Positions 44,333 to 54,354 are shown, counted from the stretch's first letter. The stretch: 64,000 bases of DNA from Endozoicomonas sp. SCSIO W0465 (GCF_023716865.1 NZ_CP092417.1:3636001-3700000); one strand, 5' to 3'. The notes: generated from the letters alone by a model not told the origin. Program-made: numbers and translations.

Positions 44333-45440
44333 GGACTTACGCATTGACAACAGGCTCTAAAATTTGATAATGCCAAAAAACAGATGTCTTCAGGGATGAA
44401 AGTGAGAACTACCACTCGACCGACCACTGCACGATGCACTCTTGCAAAATACATTGGCTTTTTGATTAGTGAGCCAAAATCATCAACATGCACAAGACTG
44501 GCCGAGGTTACCGACTTTTCTCACGATAGCGCAAACCGCTTTCTTAAGCGTGAAAACTATCAGCCCAAAGATATGTACGATGAAGCAGTCAAAAGTTTAA
44601 ACCCTATTGGCGGCACCCTGAGCGTTGATGACAGCGTGCTCGACAAACCTTATAGCTACTCCGTGGCACTGGTTGGCCACTTTTGGTCGGGTAAACATCA
44701 CCGAGTGGTTAAGGGAGTTAACCTCATCACCCTTTATTACACCGACGTATCCGGGCGCCATATGCCGGTGAATTACAGGATATACGACAAATCGGAAGAC
44801 AAGACAAAAAACGACTACTTCCGTGAAATGTTGATTGAAGTGCTGGTATGGGGGCTGAAGCCAGCGTTCGTTACCGGTGACTCCTGGTACAGCTGCACGA
44901 CTAACCTGAAGACGATTAAAAACCATCAGACTGGGTTTATGTTTGCCGTTGAGAAAAACAGGACAGTATCACTGGAAAAAGGTAAATGGCAGCAGGTTCA
45001 ACACCTCGACATCCCCGACAATGGTCTGGATGTATGGCTCAAAGACTTCGGTAAGATCCGGTTGTTCAGGACGATGCTAAAAGACCAGCGTCGCCACTAC
45101 GTGGTTTACTTGCCAGAGGAAGTCCCTTTTGAACGCAATGACTTCAAGCAGATCCATGACCAGCACTGGCAGATCGAACAGTTTCACAGGGCGATCAAGC
45201 AGGTTTGCCATATTGAGCACTTTCAGGTTCGCAGCGAACGACCCGTCAGAAACCATATATTTGCTGCAATTTTAGCTTTTGTTTATCTCCAGAAAATGCA
45301 GATAGAGCAGGAGTTTACGAATATTTATCAGCACCAACGGGGGCTGTTTAAAGAGACAATAGGCGCTTTCATTGAGAGTTTTGCAAAGGGGAAGGATCAC
45401 CTCCTACCAAAATTTATCGGTGTCATCAATGCGTAAGTCC
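44333..45440 (+). mobile_element. DDE insertion sequence (1108 bp)
   Basis: The terminal repeats are GGACTTACGCATTGA at the left and its complement (with TCAATGCGTAAGTCC) at the right. TA flanks both ends (44331-44332, 45441-45442), which may be a 2-bp duplication or chance. Confidence 0.8.
44384..45436 (+). CDS. DDE transposase (IS701/DDE_5-like)
   Basis: This 350-residue protein has GTLSVDDSVLDKPYS with the first Asp, PAFVTGDSWYSCTTNLKTIK with the second, and the C-terminal HDQHWQIEQFHRAIKQ with the Glu and Lys of an IS4-superfamily signature. The frame is intact and ends four bases before the right border. An N-terminal basic stretch (MKVRTTTRPTTAR) may include non-native codons, as the ATG at 44399 is an alternative start. 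It mobilises its own element. Confidence 0.82.
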   Translation: MSSGMKVRTTTRPTTARCTLAKYIGFLISEPKSSTCTRLAEVTDFSHDSANRFLKRENYQPKDMYDEAVKSLNPIGGTLSVDDSVLDKPYSYSVALVGHFWSGKHHRVVKGVNLITLYYTDVSGRHMPVNYRIYDKSEDKTKNDYFREMLIEVLVWGLKPAFVTGDSWYSCTTNLKTIKNHQTGFMFAVEKNRTVSLEKGKWQQVQHLDIPDNGLDVWLKDFGKIRLFRTMLKDQRRHYVVYLPEEVPFERNDFKQIHDQHWQIEQFHRAIKQVCHIEHFQVRSERPVRNHIFAAILAFVYLQKMQIEQEFTNIYQHQRGLFKETIGAFIESFAKGKDHLLPKFIGVINA

Positions 45441-45627
45441 TAGCCTTAATGATATCCAGCAACACATTGATTCCGATGTTTCAGAGCGATTCACAGGATA
45501 TTCCAGTTGCCGGTATAACCTGTCTCCCCTGACCTTTTCAAACCTGATAGCCAATTTTGACTATCTTATAAAGTCTACAGCAACATCCATGCACGGTTGC
45601 CTTCAATAAGTTATAGATATCAAGGTT
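45441..45627 (+). other. Possible relic of a coding sequence
   Basis: On the plus strand a 53-codon frame from the IS border (LNDIQQHIDSDVSERFTGYS, ending ATSMHGCLQ) looks coding but has no start, since the IS replaces it. I recognise no family. The region also holds the promoter of the next gene. Confidence 0.3.
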
Positions 45628-46629
45628 ATGTCAGCAGTACCGAATGTTAACAAGCTTCCTGATTGCCTGAAGTTAAATCATGCTTTTCAGCAAATAAGAA
45701 ACAATGTGCGCACAACCCCCCTGCTAAAGTCTGACACGTTGAGTGAACTGATTCGGGGAGAAGTGCTGATAAAAGCCGAGTCTCTGCAAATTACCGGGGC
45801 CTTTAAGTTTCGGGGTGCATTTTACCGACTGTTAAATTTAACAGATTGTCAGAAAGTACAAGGTGTTATCGCGTACTCTTCCGGAAATTTTGCCGCTGGC
45901 CTGTCAGCAGCCGGCCAGCTTCTGGACATACCGGTCAAACTGGTGATGCCCCATGACGCCCCCAAATCAAAAATACATAATGCCAGGCATTATGGTGCAG
46001 AGGTCATTCTTTGCCACGGCAAGGAACCGTCACGTGAGGAAGCTGCCAGTGATTTTGCCCGTAAAATAGCTCATGATCATGGTGCGGTCCTGCTTCACCC
46101 ATTTGATGACAACGAGATCATTATTGGCCAGGCATCTGTAGCACTGGAGCTTCAGGAACAGCTGGCGATGACCGGGAAAACCTGTGATCATATTCTCTGC
46201 CCCGTTGGTGGTGGCAGCCTGGTGGCGGGATCAAGCCTGGTGTTTGATAGCAGTACCCAGGTATGGGCTGTTGAAGTCGATGGCTACCAGGGGATGGGTA
46301 TCTCTCTTGAAAAAGGCAGGCGCTCCCGCGCCAAAGGTCATGTTTTGTGTGACTGTGATGCTTTACTGTCCCTGGAGCCCGGTATTGCCAACCTGGACAT
46401 CGTACTGCAAACCGGTGTCAGAGGCATAACAGTCAATGCTCAACAAGCGCATGATGCCGTCAGGCTCAGTTTTCACGAGATGAATCTGGTGCTAGAGCCC
46501 AGTGGTGCTGTTGCCATTGCCGCAATTATGAAAAACCCGGCACTTTTTGAGAATAAAACCGTCGTTGCTATTGGCAGTGGAGGTAATGTTGATGCGGAAA
46601 AATACGCTTCAATATTACAAGCAACATGA
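45628..46629 (+). CDS. Threonine/serine dehydratase-like PLP enzyme
   Basis: This 333-residue fold-type II PLP enzyme has the lysine that binds PLP in SLQITGAFKFRGAFYRL, the Asn/Ser segment in YSSGNFAAGLSAAGQLLDI, the phosphate-binding Gly loop CPVGGGSLVAG and the C-terminal SGGNVD. The length fits catabolic threonine dehydratases (TdcB-like), serine racemases and related enzymes. There is no ACT domain, so it is not a regulated IlvA. It would deaminate L-threonine or L-serine to the 2-oxo acid. 2-Oxobutyrate from threonine can lead to propionyl-CoA, which the prp operon in this window would use, but that link is inference. Confidence 0.8.
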   Translation: MSAVPNVNKLPDCLKLNHAFQQIRNNVRTTPLLKSDTLSELIRGEVLIKAESLQITGAFKFRGAFYRLLNLTDCQKVQGVIAYSSGNFAAGLSAAGQLLDIPVKLVMPHDAPKSKIHNARHYGAEVILCHGKEPSREEAASDFARKIAHDHGAVLLHPFDDNEIIIGQASVALELQEQLAMTGKTCDHILCPVGGGSLVAGSSLVFDSSTQVWAVEVDGYQGMGISLEKGRRSRAKGHVLCDCDALLSLEPGIANLDIVLQTGVRGITVNAQQAHDAVRLSFHEMNLVLEPSGAVAIAAIMKNPALFENKTVVAIGSGGNVDAEKYASILQAT

Positions 46630-46657
46630 CCACCGAAGAACCGTCAGCCAATCTGAG

Positions 46658-48109
46658 TCAGACAGCAATCCAGCTGCGAATATGATCCATTAATACCCTG
46701 GTTTCCACAGGCTTCTGCAGATAGTCATCTGCCCCGGCGGCCCGACAACGCATTTCATCATCTTTGAGTGCGCTGGCCGTCAGAATGATCACTGGCATCA
46801 GGCGAAATTCGATCATCCCTCTGAGTCGTCTTAGCACTTCACAGCCATCGACTTCCGGCATCATCAAATCCAGCAGAAGCAAATCAATCTGTTTGTTTTG
46901 TTTCAGGAAATCAAGTGCCTGCTGTCCATTTTCCGCAAGGTGAACCCGGAGTCCATGACTTTCCAATAGGCGTGACAGGGCAAAACTGTTCCTCAGGTCA
47001 TCATCCACCAGTAACACTTCCTGTCCTGAAAAGGGCTCGGAGATATCTTCTTCGCTGACGAGAAAAAAATCACTGTCAACCTGTCGAGTGGATTCTTCGG
47101 TTGTAACCAGCGTTAAGGGTGGCAGCAATAATGAAAAAGTAGATCCCTTGCCCTCTTCACTCTCCAGCGTGAGTTCACCCTCAAGCATACGTGCCAGTTT
47201 TCTGGAAATGGAAAGGCCCAGTCCAGTCCCGCCGTATTTTCTACCGGACGATCCATCAACTTGTTTGAACTTATGAAAGACAGTTTCATGCTGTTGCCGG
47301 GGAATACCTATACCGGTATCAGTTACCTGAAAAACGAGCCCCTGCGATGAATAGTCTTTACCAATGCGCCAGGTTTCTTTATGAATCAGAAGTCTTACAG
47401 ACCCACCTTTGGCCGTAAATTTAAAAGCATTGGCCAGCAGATTTTTGAGGATCTGTTTAAGACGTTTACGATCTGTATGTATCCATTCTGGCAGGTCGGG
47501 AGCACTGATTACCTCAAAGTTGATCGCTTTTTCCTTACTGACAGGCATAAACTGATCGGTCAAACTACGCCATATATCGCCCAGGATAATATCTTCATAA
47601 TGGATACTGAGTTCTCCGGCCTCGACCCTGGACATATCCAGTATATCCTCAATAATTTCCAGCAACTCATTGGCGCTGTTGAAAATTATCTGTACTGACT
47701 GGACTTGGTCAGCGGTCAGATTACCTTCATGATTTTCAGCCAACATACTGGTGAGAATCATCAAGCTGTTCAGCGGTGTTCTCAATTCATGAGATACATT
47801 GGCCAGAAATTGGGATTGGTGTTGACTGATTTTTTCCAGTTCTGTTGCTTTATCCTGTAAACGCTGATTGATGTCCCGCAGCTCTCTCTGTTGTGCACGC
47901 AGTGTATTTCTTGATTCAATCAGCCGACTGTTATTGACCTCAAGCTGATGAGTGCGTTCTTTTACCTGCTCTTCAAGGCTCTCAGCAAGCTTTTTCAATT
48001 CAAGGTTGCGGTAATAGATTTCCCGGGTTTTTTCTTCGGCTATTTTTTCAGCTTGTAGGCGTGCAAGTTTTTCCCGTTCATAGCGTTTTTGCCAGCCTTT
48101 CTCGTCCAT
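46658..48109 (-). CDS. Hybrid histidine kinase / response regulator, H-NOX partner
   Basis: This 483-residue soluble protein starts at ATG 48109 (a TTG two codons earlier is in frame). Residues 10-100 are a long coiled coil (EEQVKERTHQLEVNNSRL). The H box FLANVSHELRTPLNSL is near residue 107, followed by the N box KNLLANAFKFTAKGG, G1 DTGIGIP, G2 GGTGLGLSISRKLA and a receiver domain with VDDD and the phospho-acceptor Asp in LLLLDLMMPEVDG (about residue 414). There is no membrane segment. The H-NOX gene ends seven bases before the ATG, so the two are translated together. NO-bound H-NOX proteins inhibit such kinases in other bacteria. No downstream regulator is adjacent. Confidence 0.9.
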   Translation of the reverse strand: MDEKGWQKRYEREKLARLQAEKIAEEKTREIYYRNLELKKLAESLEEQVKERTHQLEVNNSRLIESRNTLRAQQRELRDINQRLQDKATELEKISQHQSQFLANVSHELRTPLNSLMILTSMLAENHEGNLTADQVQSVQIIFNSANELLEIIEDILDMSRVEAGELSIHYEDIILGDIWRSLTDQFMPVSKEKAINFEVISAPDLPEWIHTDRKRLKQILKNLLANAFKFTAKGGSVRLLIHKETWRIGKDYSSQGLVFQVTDTGIGIPRQQHETVFHKFKQVDGSSGRKYGGTGLGLSISRKLARMLEGELTLESEEGKGSTFSLLLPPLTLVTTEESTRQVDSDFFLVSEEDISEPFSGQEVLLVDDDLRNSFALSRLLESHGLRVHLAENGQQALDFLKQNKQIDLLLLDLMMPEVDGCEVLRRLRGMIEFRLMPVIILTASALKDDEMRCRAAGADDYLQKPVETRVLMDHIRSWIAV

Positions 48110-48115
48110 CCGCAA

Positions 48116-48664
48116 TCAACCTTCAATGGTCAAATGAAAACGAGCTTCGGTACCGTCACCGGTTCCTGTCAGTGGCTCATAATGAATATTCAGGCGCTCA
48201 CCAAAATGCATCCCACACCCTTTGATCAACCCCAGAGCCAGAGGCGCAAATGGACGATGAGACTCATAGTGCAACTCCATACAGTGTTCATTAATAGGTT
48301 TACAAGTGAGTTTTGGCGGGTTGGAATCAGGGTAGAGCTTTCTGACCTCGATATGGATGTACCCCTGCACTTTACTCAAAAATTCAAAAGAACCTTTTAC
48401 CCCTTGAAAAAATTCAGGATGTACCTGGCTGAAACGACCAAAAAGATACTCCCCAAAAGCACATTGGAGATCGACAGGATTGGCACCACTGACGGCAGAA
48501 AGCCTGGTCACCAAATTCAGGATTTCCTGGTGTGAATAGGTGCCCAGTGATGTATAGCTTCCGCCGGATGAGAGCTCAGCAGCGGCAATAATCTGCTCTG
48601 CGACCTCAACGGAAAACCGGGATTCCACCATTTCAATGAATTCAGTGAAAATGATTCCCTTCAT
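48116..48664 (-). CDS. hnoX: H-NOX heme-based nitric oxide sensor
   Basis: This 182-residue protein starts MKGIIFTEFIEMVESRFSVE, as typical H-NOX domains do. GSYTSLGTYSHQEILNLVTR and AFGEYLFGRFSQVHPEFFQG follow. The proximal heme-ligand His is at residue 104 in GYIHIEVRKLYPD, and the YxSxR heme-propionate motif is Y133-E-S-H-R137. No tyrosine is obvious at the distal position, which in facultative bacteria goes with NO-specific binding. It senses NO and controls the kinase encoded directly downstream. Confidence 0.93.
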   Translation of the reverse strand: MKGIIFTEFIEMVESRFSVEVAEQIIAAAELSSGGSYTSLGTYSHQEILNLVTRLSAVSGANPVDLQCAFGEYLFGRFSQVHPEFFQGVKGSFEFLSKVQGYIHIEVRKLYPDSNPPKLTCKPINEHCMELHYESHRPFAPLALGLIKGCGMHFGERLNIHYEPLTGTGDGTEARFHLTIEG

Positions 48665-48812
48665 TTGCAGAAACCCATAAGCAACTTGATGCTACTTATT
48701 GTCGGCAGTAAACACGAAAGTATTTATTGGATATCAGAAACCGGGCTATTGACGGGCTGACTATCAGGCAGGATAACTGATGGAAGATTTACGTATTCTG
48801 ATTCGATGCTTA

Positions 48813-48845
48813 CCTGCCCCTCATCCTTTATGAGGAAAGGGCAGG
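48813..48845 (-). terminator. Hairpin downstream of pyk
   Basis: The stem CCTGCCC/GGGCAGG has an inner CTCAT/ATGAG stem, located about 30 bp beyond the pyk stop. A second small hairpin GAGCTC/GAGCTC lies between. No strong T-run follows. Confidence 0.5.
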
Positions 48846-48873
48846 CAAGATGAGCTCAAAAAGAGCTCAGGAA

Positions 48874-50295
48874 TTAATCGATCACATGCACAGAAGCAGT
48901 ATTGGTTGTACCAGACTCAACCAGAGCACCGGAAACCATAACCACAAGATCACCAGACTGAACGAAACCGTGCTTAACAGCCAGCTCTTTACCCAGCTTG
49001 TAGAAAGTATCAGTGTTTTCCTGCAGTGGGACCAGGCTAGTGGTAACGCCTTTGCTCAGGCTCAACTGGTTGGCGGTCTTTTCAGAAGACGTCAGTGCCA
49101 GAATCTGGGCCTTGGGGAAGAACTTACGCAGTGAACGTGCAGACTTACCCTGTTCAGTGGCAACAATAATCAGCTTGGCCGCCAGGATATCAGCCGTCTT
49201 GACGGCACCACGGCATACCGCCTGGGTGATGCTGCGATAATTGTCGATCTCGGCATCGAAGTCTTCAACACGCAGTTCCATGCTGCCATCAGTGCTGTTA
49301 CAGATAGTTGCCATTACCGCAACCGATTCAGCCGGGTACTTACCCTTGGCGCTCTCACCGGACAGCATAACGGCATCGGTGCCGTCCAGAATAGCGTTGG
49401 CTACGTCACCGGCCTCGGCACGGGTTGGACGAGGATTCTTGATCATCGAATCCAGCATCTGGGTAGCAGTGATAACCGGCTTACGGGCACGGTTACACTT
49501 GTTGATCATCATCTTCTGAGCAAAGATCACCTGATCAACCGGGATTTCCACACCCAGATCACCACGGGCGACCATGATGGCATCAGAAACGGCCAGAATC
49601 TCGTCGAAGTTATCAACACCTTCCTGATTCTCAATCTTGGAAATGATCTGGATTTCCTTACCACCGTTGGCATCCAGGAGCTCACGGATCTCTTTCACAT
49701 CGCTGGCTTTACGGATAAATGAGGCAGCGACAAAATCAACGCCCTGCTCACAACCAAAGATCAGGTCTGCCTTATCTTTTTCAGACAGAGCCGGCAGGTT
49801 AACCTTAACACCAGGCAGGTTTACCCCTTTGTTTTCACCCAGTTCGCCATTGTTCTTAACTTCACAGACGATTTCCTGCGCCTTGACTTCTTTTACCGTC
49901 AGTTCAATCAGGCCATCGTCCAGCAGGACCGTGTTACCTGCCTTCAGGTCAGCCGTCAGGCCAGCATAGGTAACAGCTACACGGGTGTTGTCACCAACAA
50001 CAGACGTGTCCGTTGTCAGGGTAAATTCCTGTCCTGCAGTTAGCATGACGTCATCGCCACTGTGCAGTTTCACGGTACGAATTTCAGGACCTTTGGTGTC
50101 CAGAAGAATGGCAACACGCTTACCGGTTTCAGCCATTACATCACGCAGACGGGCAATACGGGCACCATGCTCGTCAAAGTCACCATGGGAAAAGTTCAGT
50201 CGCATCACATTCATGCCATTGTCGACCAGCTTGGTCAGCATTTCATGGGACTCAGACTTAGGGCCGATGGTACAGACGATCTTGGTCTTTCTCAC
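48874..50295 (-). CDS. pyk: Pyruvate kinase (type I, PykF-like)
   Basis: This 473-residue enzyme reads MRKTKIVCTIGPKSESHEML. The active-site signature is IQIISKIENQEGVDNFDEIL, with the catalytic Lys in SKIENQ. The segments MVARGDLGVEIP and KPVITATQMLDSMIKNPRPT, then RAEAGDVANAILDGTDAVML follow. The C-terminal allosteric domain is complete. It converts phosphoenolpyruvate and ADP to pyruvate and ATP in glycolysis. The length fits the fructose-bisphosphate-activated PykF group (470). Confidence 0.96.
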   Translation of the reverse strand: MRKTKIVCTIGPKSESHEMLTKLVDNGMNVMRLNFSHGDFDEHGARIARLRDVMAETGKRVAILLDTKGPEIRTVKLHSGDDVMLTAGQEFTLTTDTSVVGDNTRVAVTYAGLTADLKAGNTVLLDDGLIELTVKEVKAQEIVCEVKNNGELGENKGVNLPGVKVNLPALSEKDKADLIFGCEQGVDFVAASFIRKASDVKEIRELLDANGGKEIQIISKIENQEGVDNFDEILAVSDAIMVARGDLGVEIPVDQVIFAQKMMINKCNRARKPVITATQMLDSMIKNPRPTRAEAGDVANAILDGTDAVMLSGESAKGKYPAESVAVMATICNSTDGSMELRVEDFDAEIDNYRSITQAVCRGAVKTADILAAKLIIVATEQGKSARSLRKFFPKAQILALTSSEKTANQLSLSKGVTTSLVPLQENTDTFYKLGKELAVKHGFVQSGDLVVMVSGALVESGTTNTASVHVID

Positions 50296-50855
50296 TGGAG
50301 TTTTCTCCGTCAGGGTGGGTTAGTATGAATGGCGGTCAAATGGAACGATGTCCCAACGCTTTGATGGGGCCGGATATTACCGCAAAAATGAAAGAAAACC
50401 TTGGCCTTTTTGTAATAAATTAGTTGTTTTAGATCAGTACTTTCCGAAAGATTGCTCAATTAGTCATCAACCATAATAACCTATGAAAATTCCTGTGAAA
50501 CAGTGACTTGTTATAGAAAAAAACGTTATTTAGGGCGACCGGGAATGAGCCATGCTTCACGTGATGTCAGAATCTCTCGATTCGATGACAATATTTAAAA
50601 TAGCTGTATCGATGCGACGGAGTTTTCCGTCGAAGAGGTCGAAGAGATTGCCACACGGATAATGGATCAGGCCAATCTGACAAGAAGGCTGAAATAATCA
50701 TAATGTAAAGTGCAACAGGCCCTGAGGACTGCTCATCTGTCCTTTGAGAACAACATCTATCATTTCCTTGCAACTCCGAGAATTGGAATTTTTTTTTCGT
50801 TTCATTGTCCAATAATTCTATGGAACCTAAAAGTGAACAAAAAACGGACAAATAA
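50296..50855. other. Gene-poor region between pyk and the large orphan
   Basis: The 560 bp hold the pyk promoter on one side and that of the orphan gene on the other. One frame (50545-50697) reads MSHASRDVRISRFDDNI, a TAA, then NSCIDATEFSVEEVEEIATR to a second stop, all in one frame. It could be a decayed small gene. A hairpin CGACGGA/TTCCGTCG lies inside it. Confidence 0.35.
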
Positions 50856-53800
50856 ATGGATATAACAGAGGCGTTAACCAATAAAACGACCAGCTCCAGG
50901 TTAACTTATGAATCTGGCCCTTGCACAGGGGCAGGGAGTCATAAATTAATGACTGTACGGTCAGCTGAATTTAAAGACAGATCCATAAATCCTGCCAACT
51001 TTGAATCTATACCCCGTCCAGTTCTAAACCGCGAATTCTCTATCTCAAGAATCACCCCTGGTGCCATCCGGAAATGTTCTGCAAAATCCATGTTTTCTAA
51101 CTGTACGCAGTTTAATAATACCAGAGCATCTGGAACCAACCCTAAAGCTTTGGATGACTTGACTGCGTTTACCGAATCTACAATTAATCACTCCTTACCT
51201 GACATCCAAAATGCTATCAGAAGAAAAGATAAGACCACAGATAATCAGATAGTAGATATCAATTCTGGTGATAGCGCAGTAAATCAACCAAAACTGCTGG
51301 AATTACTTTCTTCAAAACATATTGAAAAACAACGTCTCGTAGCAGAACTAAAGAGACTTGATCAGCAATTTGATAAATTGCACATTAATTCTGGTTTAAT
51401 GGATAAAGTCGATAAGTTTAAAATAAAGATCAATAAATATATTAATCGTCAAACCTTAAACGGGGAGAAATACAATACACAGTATGATGCTCAATTGAGA
51501 AAAGAAATAGCGGATGATATTCAATCATTAGCACGGGATATCGCTATTTGGGCGGGGATTGAAAAAGATAACCTGGAAGTACTAACCTATATTATTGAAC
51601 AAGGATTTCCCATCCGGCAAACATCAGTCTGGGTTGATCCTAATCCTGAGTCTACTGTTTACCTCCCTTTCGATACCATGAATAAGCTGGTGGATAACTG
51701 TAGCCCGATCTGCCCGGACCTGTTATTCGTCAAGGCTATTTTTGCTGACGCTGATACCCGCTTTGACATGCTTACCGAAACGATTTTAACTTCCAGAACC
51801 GTTAATGAAGGACTATTTCAGGAAGCAATCGCACAGTCAATACCGACAGCTTCATACAGAAGGTTAATGGTCTTCTTTAATTATCTCCGTGGTGAATGTA
51901 ATACCAGCAGGATGATTGAAGACATTATCAGGCATAGCTACCGCAACCACAAATTATCTAATCGCGCAAGCGTCAACAGATACAAAAACAGCTTCATAAT
52001 GGTATTTGTTCTTGAAGCTATCGCACAACATTCACGGGAAGAAGCTCGCAAACTCATTGGTTTATTTTGTAAAAATGAACAGCAGCCAATAGCAATGGCT
52101 GCTCTTTTGGGAGGACTGCACCAATCCACTGAAATAATGAATGAAATGGGTATTAACTTGACCAGACAGGCATTTAAAGAAGCCTCTGTCAGTCTTGAAA
52201 ATTCTCTTTTTCTGATGGCCAAAGAGGCTGGTTTGACCAATGAACGATTGTTTGCCAGCACTGTGAATCGATTCGCTCCCTATTTATGGATCTTGCCCAA
52301 TAAATACGGAAAACATTTGCACCAACAATGCCGGTTTCCAGACAAAATAGAACTGGATTTTATCCATTTTGTTGTTGAACAAATGTCCACTTCCCAGGAA
52401 GGAAGTTGTGAATTGAAACATTGGTCAGGACCGGCCTATAAAAAACAATTAGTTCTGGGAGATGTAAGCTTGTGGGCGGGAAAAATTTTTACGGTAATGA
52501 ATGATGTCGTTTGGACAAACAGTAGCGATCTTTTACAGCAAAATGCTGAGTATAGTGAGCCCTGGAACATCCTGATCAGCAAGGCTAAATGCTGTAATGG
52601 CCTGAACCGGCCAGATGATTTCATGAAGTTCATGGACTGGCTTCTGATCGATGGTCTTTCATGGATTCGGACCGAATCGGAACATCGTAAGAAAGAGGCA
52701 ACCTTTACAACCAAACTAAAAAGTTATCGTCCGGACTTGTGGCCTGATCCTCATAATGAGGCTTTGACAACATCACCGGTTTCTTATGATCGTTTTGTAG
52801 CGTATACCAGAAGCGTCACTACTTTACATTTTGACATCATTGAGTCATTTCTCCGTCTTGCGCCTCAGAGCCATCGAATTCATGTGATAAAAAACTGGTT
52901 AACTAATCCTCATTGTGCAAAACAGCGGGAAACCTTGTTTCCCAATCCTGTTCACCCTCTGAATAATATGGAAAGCCCTAATATTTGGCAGTTACTGTTA
53001 TCCTTGGATAAAGATTATCAGCCACAGGAAAATCAGTTTGATAATGATTGGCAAAAACTGGGCAGTCCGCAGGGGTGGACGGAACCTCCCACGACAGCAT
53101 CATTCATGGACAAATCTATCCTGGTGAATGGACGAACGCTGGCTATTCAGCATACGGATGATGGCTGGGATTATCTGAAATTTCTCAGCGATATGGAAAG
53201 ACCGGAAGAACTCACAAAAGAGGGCGATAAAATTAACCTGATGGCAGAGATAGCCAGTCGGCATGGCTTGAAAAGCTCGATTCCCAAAGTGGTCGGAAAA
53301 TACCGTTGGGATGATGTGCAAAATAATCTGGTAACATTCACAAGTCCAGCCAAAAAGGCCAAACTGGAGGAGAAATGTCGCTTTGTTGATGGCAAGACAG
53401 GTTATTGCCTTCATCTGAAATCTACAAAAGATGCGCCTTATCATTTATACCCCTACGATCTTAATCCCGTAACAGAGGCAGATCAGATTGTTGACGGACT
53501 CTATAAGTATGCCCATGATTGTGGTCTTTTATTCAGTCGCGGATTATATGCTCCAGCAGTAATGGCAGCTGACCATGATTCAGTAACTAACCGGAAACAC
53601 CATGTCCTATCGTCTTATGTGGGCGCCACCAGCGAGGGACGGATGCTTCAGTGGACAAAAGCTGCACAACATCCCAATGTGGGGCTGGTAGGCATGCGGG
53701 ATTCGGGCGATACGAAAAGTATGATTGAGCTGGGTGAAGATTATTTTTTCTCCAGCAGATGTCAGAAATTTCTTGATTTTGAAAAATCAGAGGATCGCGC

Positions 53801-54299
53801 CAAGGTGGCATTTTCAGAACTGGCAAAAAATGCCCAGGGGCTGATATTGCAATATGCACTCTGTTTTCAAAAACAGTTCGACTCCGATAACAGTGAGTCC
53901 GTGCTGATTCATGAGCATAAACTAAAGACAATCCTGGTCACTCTGTTTCACCAGGCGTTTCCCCTGTTCACAGAAGAGCAAGTGAGTCAGGCCATGAATG
54001 AAGATGGACTGCTGTCACGAGCAGTTAGAGAGATTATCTACTGGTGTGGCCATGGCGCCAGATTCGTGAACGATATACAACAAAACATTATTCCGAAATC
54101 AATATATCCGACCTGTTCAGAAACCGCCAATATCGTTAATGAAGAAAAATTGGATCCTCGTGAGCTGGTCCCGGGCGTTGGTTTTGTTACACGGGATAAT
54201 CAGCCAAACCTTGGCGTTACGTTTGGTGTCAATCCATTGGTCATGCTGAATGCACTGATTGTAAAGTTACTGGCCAGTGGCGTCCTGACCTCACTATGA
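50856..54299 (+). CDS. Large orphan protein (1147 residues), function unknown
   Basis: The ATG follows an AT-rich leader. The protein is cytosolic by sequence, with no signal peptide or membrane segment. Residues 1-130 are Ser/Thr/Asn-rich and look disordered, residues 150-230 form a charged coiled coil (KHIEKQRLVAELKRLDQQFD), and residues 240-600 are helical and repeat-like. A region near 750-960 has LVNGRTLAIQHTDDGWDYLK, then EELTKEGDKINLMAEIASRH, which recalls the lysine strand and Glu helix of kinase-like folds. I could not find a clear catalytic loop. The gene looks more AT-rich than its neighbours and stands alone, as secreted effectors of symbionts often do. No function is claimed. Confidence 0.6.
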   Translation: MDITEALTNKTTSSRLTYESGPCTGAGSHKLMTVRSAEFKDRSINPANFESIPRPVLNREFSISRITPGAIRKCSAKSMFSNCTQFNNTRASGTNPKALDDLTAFTESTINHSLPDIQNAIRRKDKTTDNQIVDINSGDSAVNQPKLLELLSSKHIEKQRLVAELKRLDQQFDKLHINSGLMDKVDKFKIKINKYINRQTLNGEKYNTQYDAQLRKEIADDIQSLARDIAIWAGIEKDNLEVLTYIIEQGFPIRQTSVWVDPNPESTVYLPFDTMNKLVDNCSPICPDLLFVKAIFADADTRFDMLTETILTSRTVNEGLFQEAIAQSIPTASYRRLMVFFNYLRGECNTSRMIEDIIRHSYRNHKLSNRASVNRYKNSFIMVFVLEAIAQHSREEARKLIGLFCKNEQQPIAMAALLGGLHQSTEIMNEMGINLTRQAFKEASVSLENSLFLMAKEAGLTNERLFASTVNRFAPYLWILPNKYGKHLHQQCRFPDKIELDFIHFVVEQMSTSQEGSCELKHWSGPAYKKQLVLGDVSLWAGKIFTVMNDVVWTNSSDLLQQNAEYSEPWNILISKAKCCNGLNRPDDFMKFMDWLLIDGLSWIRTESEHRKKEATFTTKLKSYRPDLWPDPHNEALTTSPVSYDRFVAYTRSVTTLHFDIIESFLRLAPQSHRIHVIKNWLTNPHCAKQRETLFPNPVHPLNNMESPNIWQLLLSLDKDYQPQENQFDNDWQKLGSPQGWTEPPTTASFMDKSILVNGRTLAIQHTDDGWDYLKFLSDMERPEELTKEGDKINLMAEIASRHGLKSSIPKVVGKYRWDDVQNNLVTFTSPAKKAKLEEKCRFVDGKTGYCLHLKSTKDAPYHLYPYDLNPVTEADQIVDGLYKYAHDCGLLFSRGLYAPAVMAADHDSVTNRKHHVLSSYVGATSEGRMLQWTKAAQHPNVGLVGMRDSGDTKSMIELGEDYFFSSRCQKFLDFEKSEDRAKVAFSELAKNAQGLILQYALCFQKQFDSDNSESVLIHEHKLKTILVTLFHQAFPLFTEEQVSQAMNEDGLLSRAVREIIYWCGHGARFVNDIQQNIIPKSIYPTCSETANIVNEEKLDPRELVPGVGFVTRDNQPNLGVTFGVNPLVMLNALIVKLLASGVLTSL

Positions 54300-54354
54300 G
54301 TTCAAACTCTCATGACTAACTTCCTGCCGGGTTTATTGGGTACTTCGGAGAATT

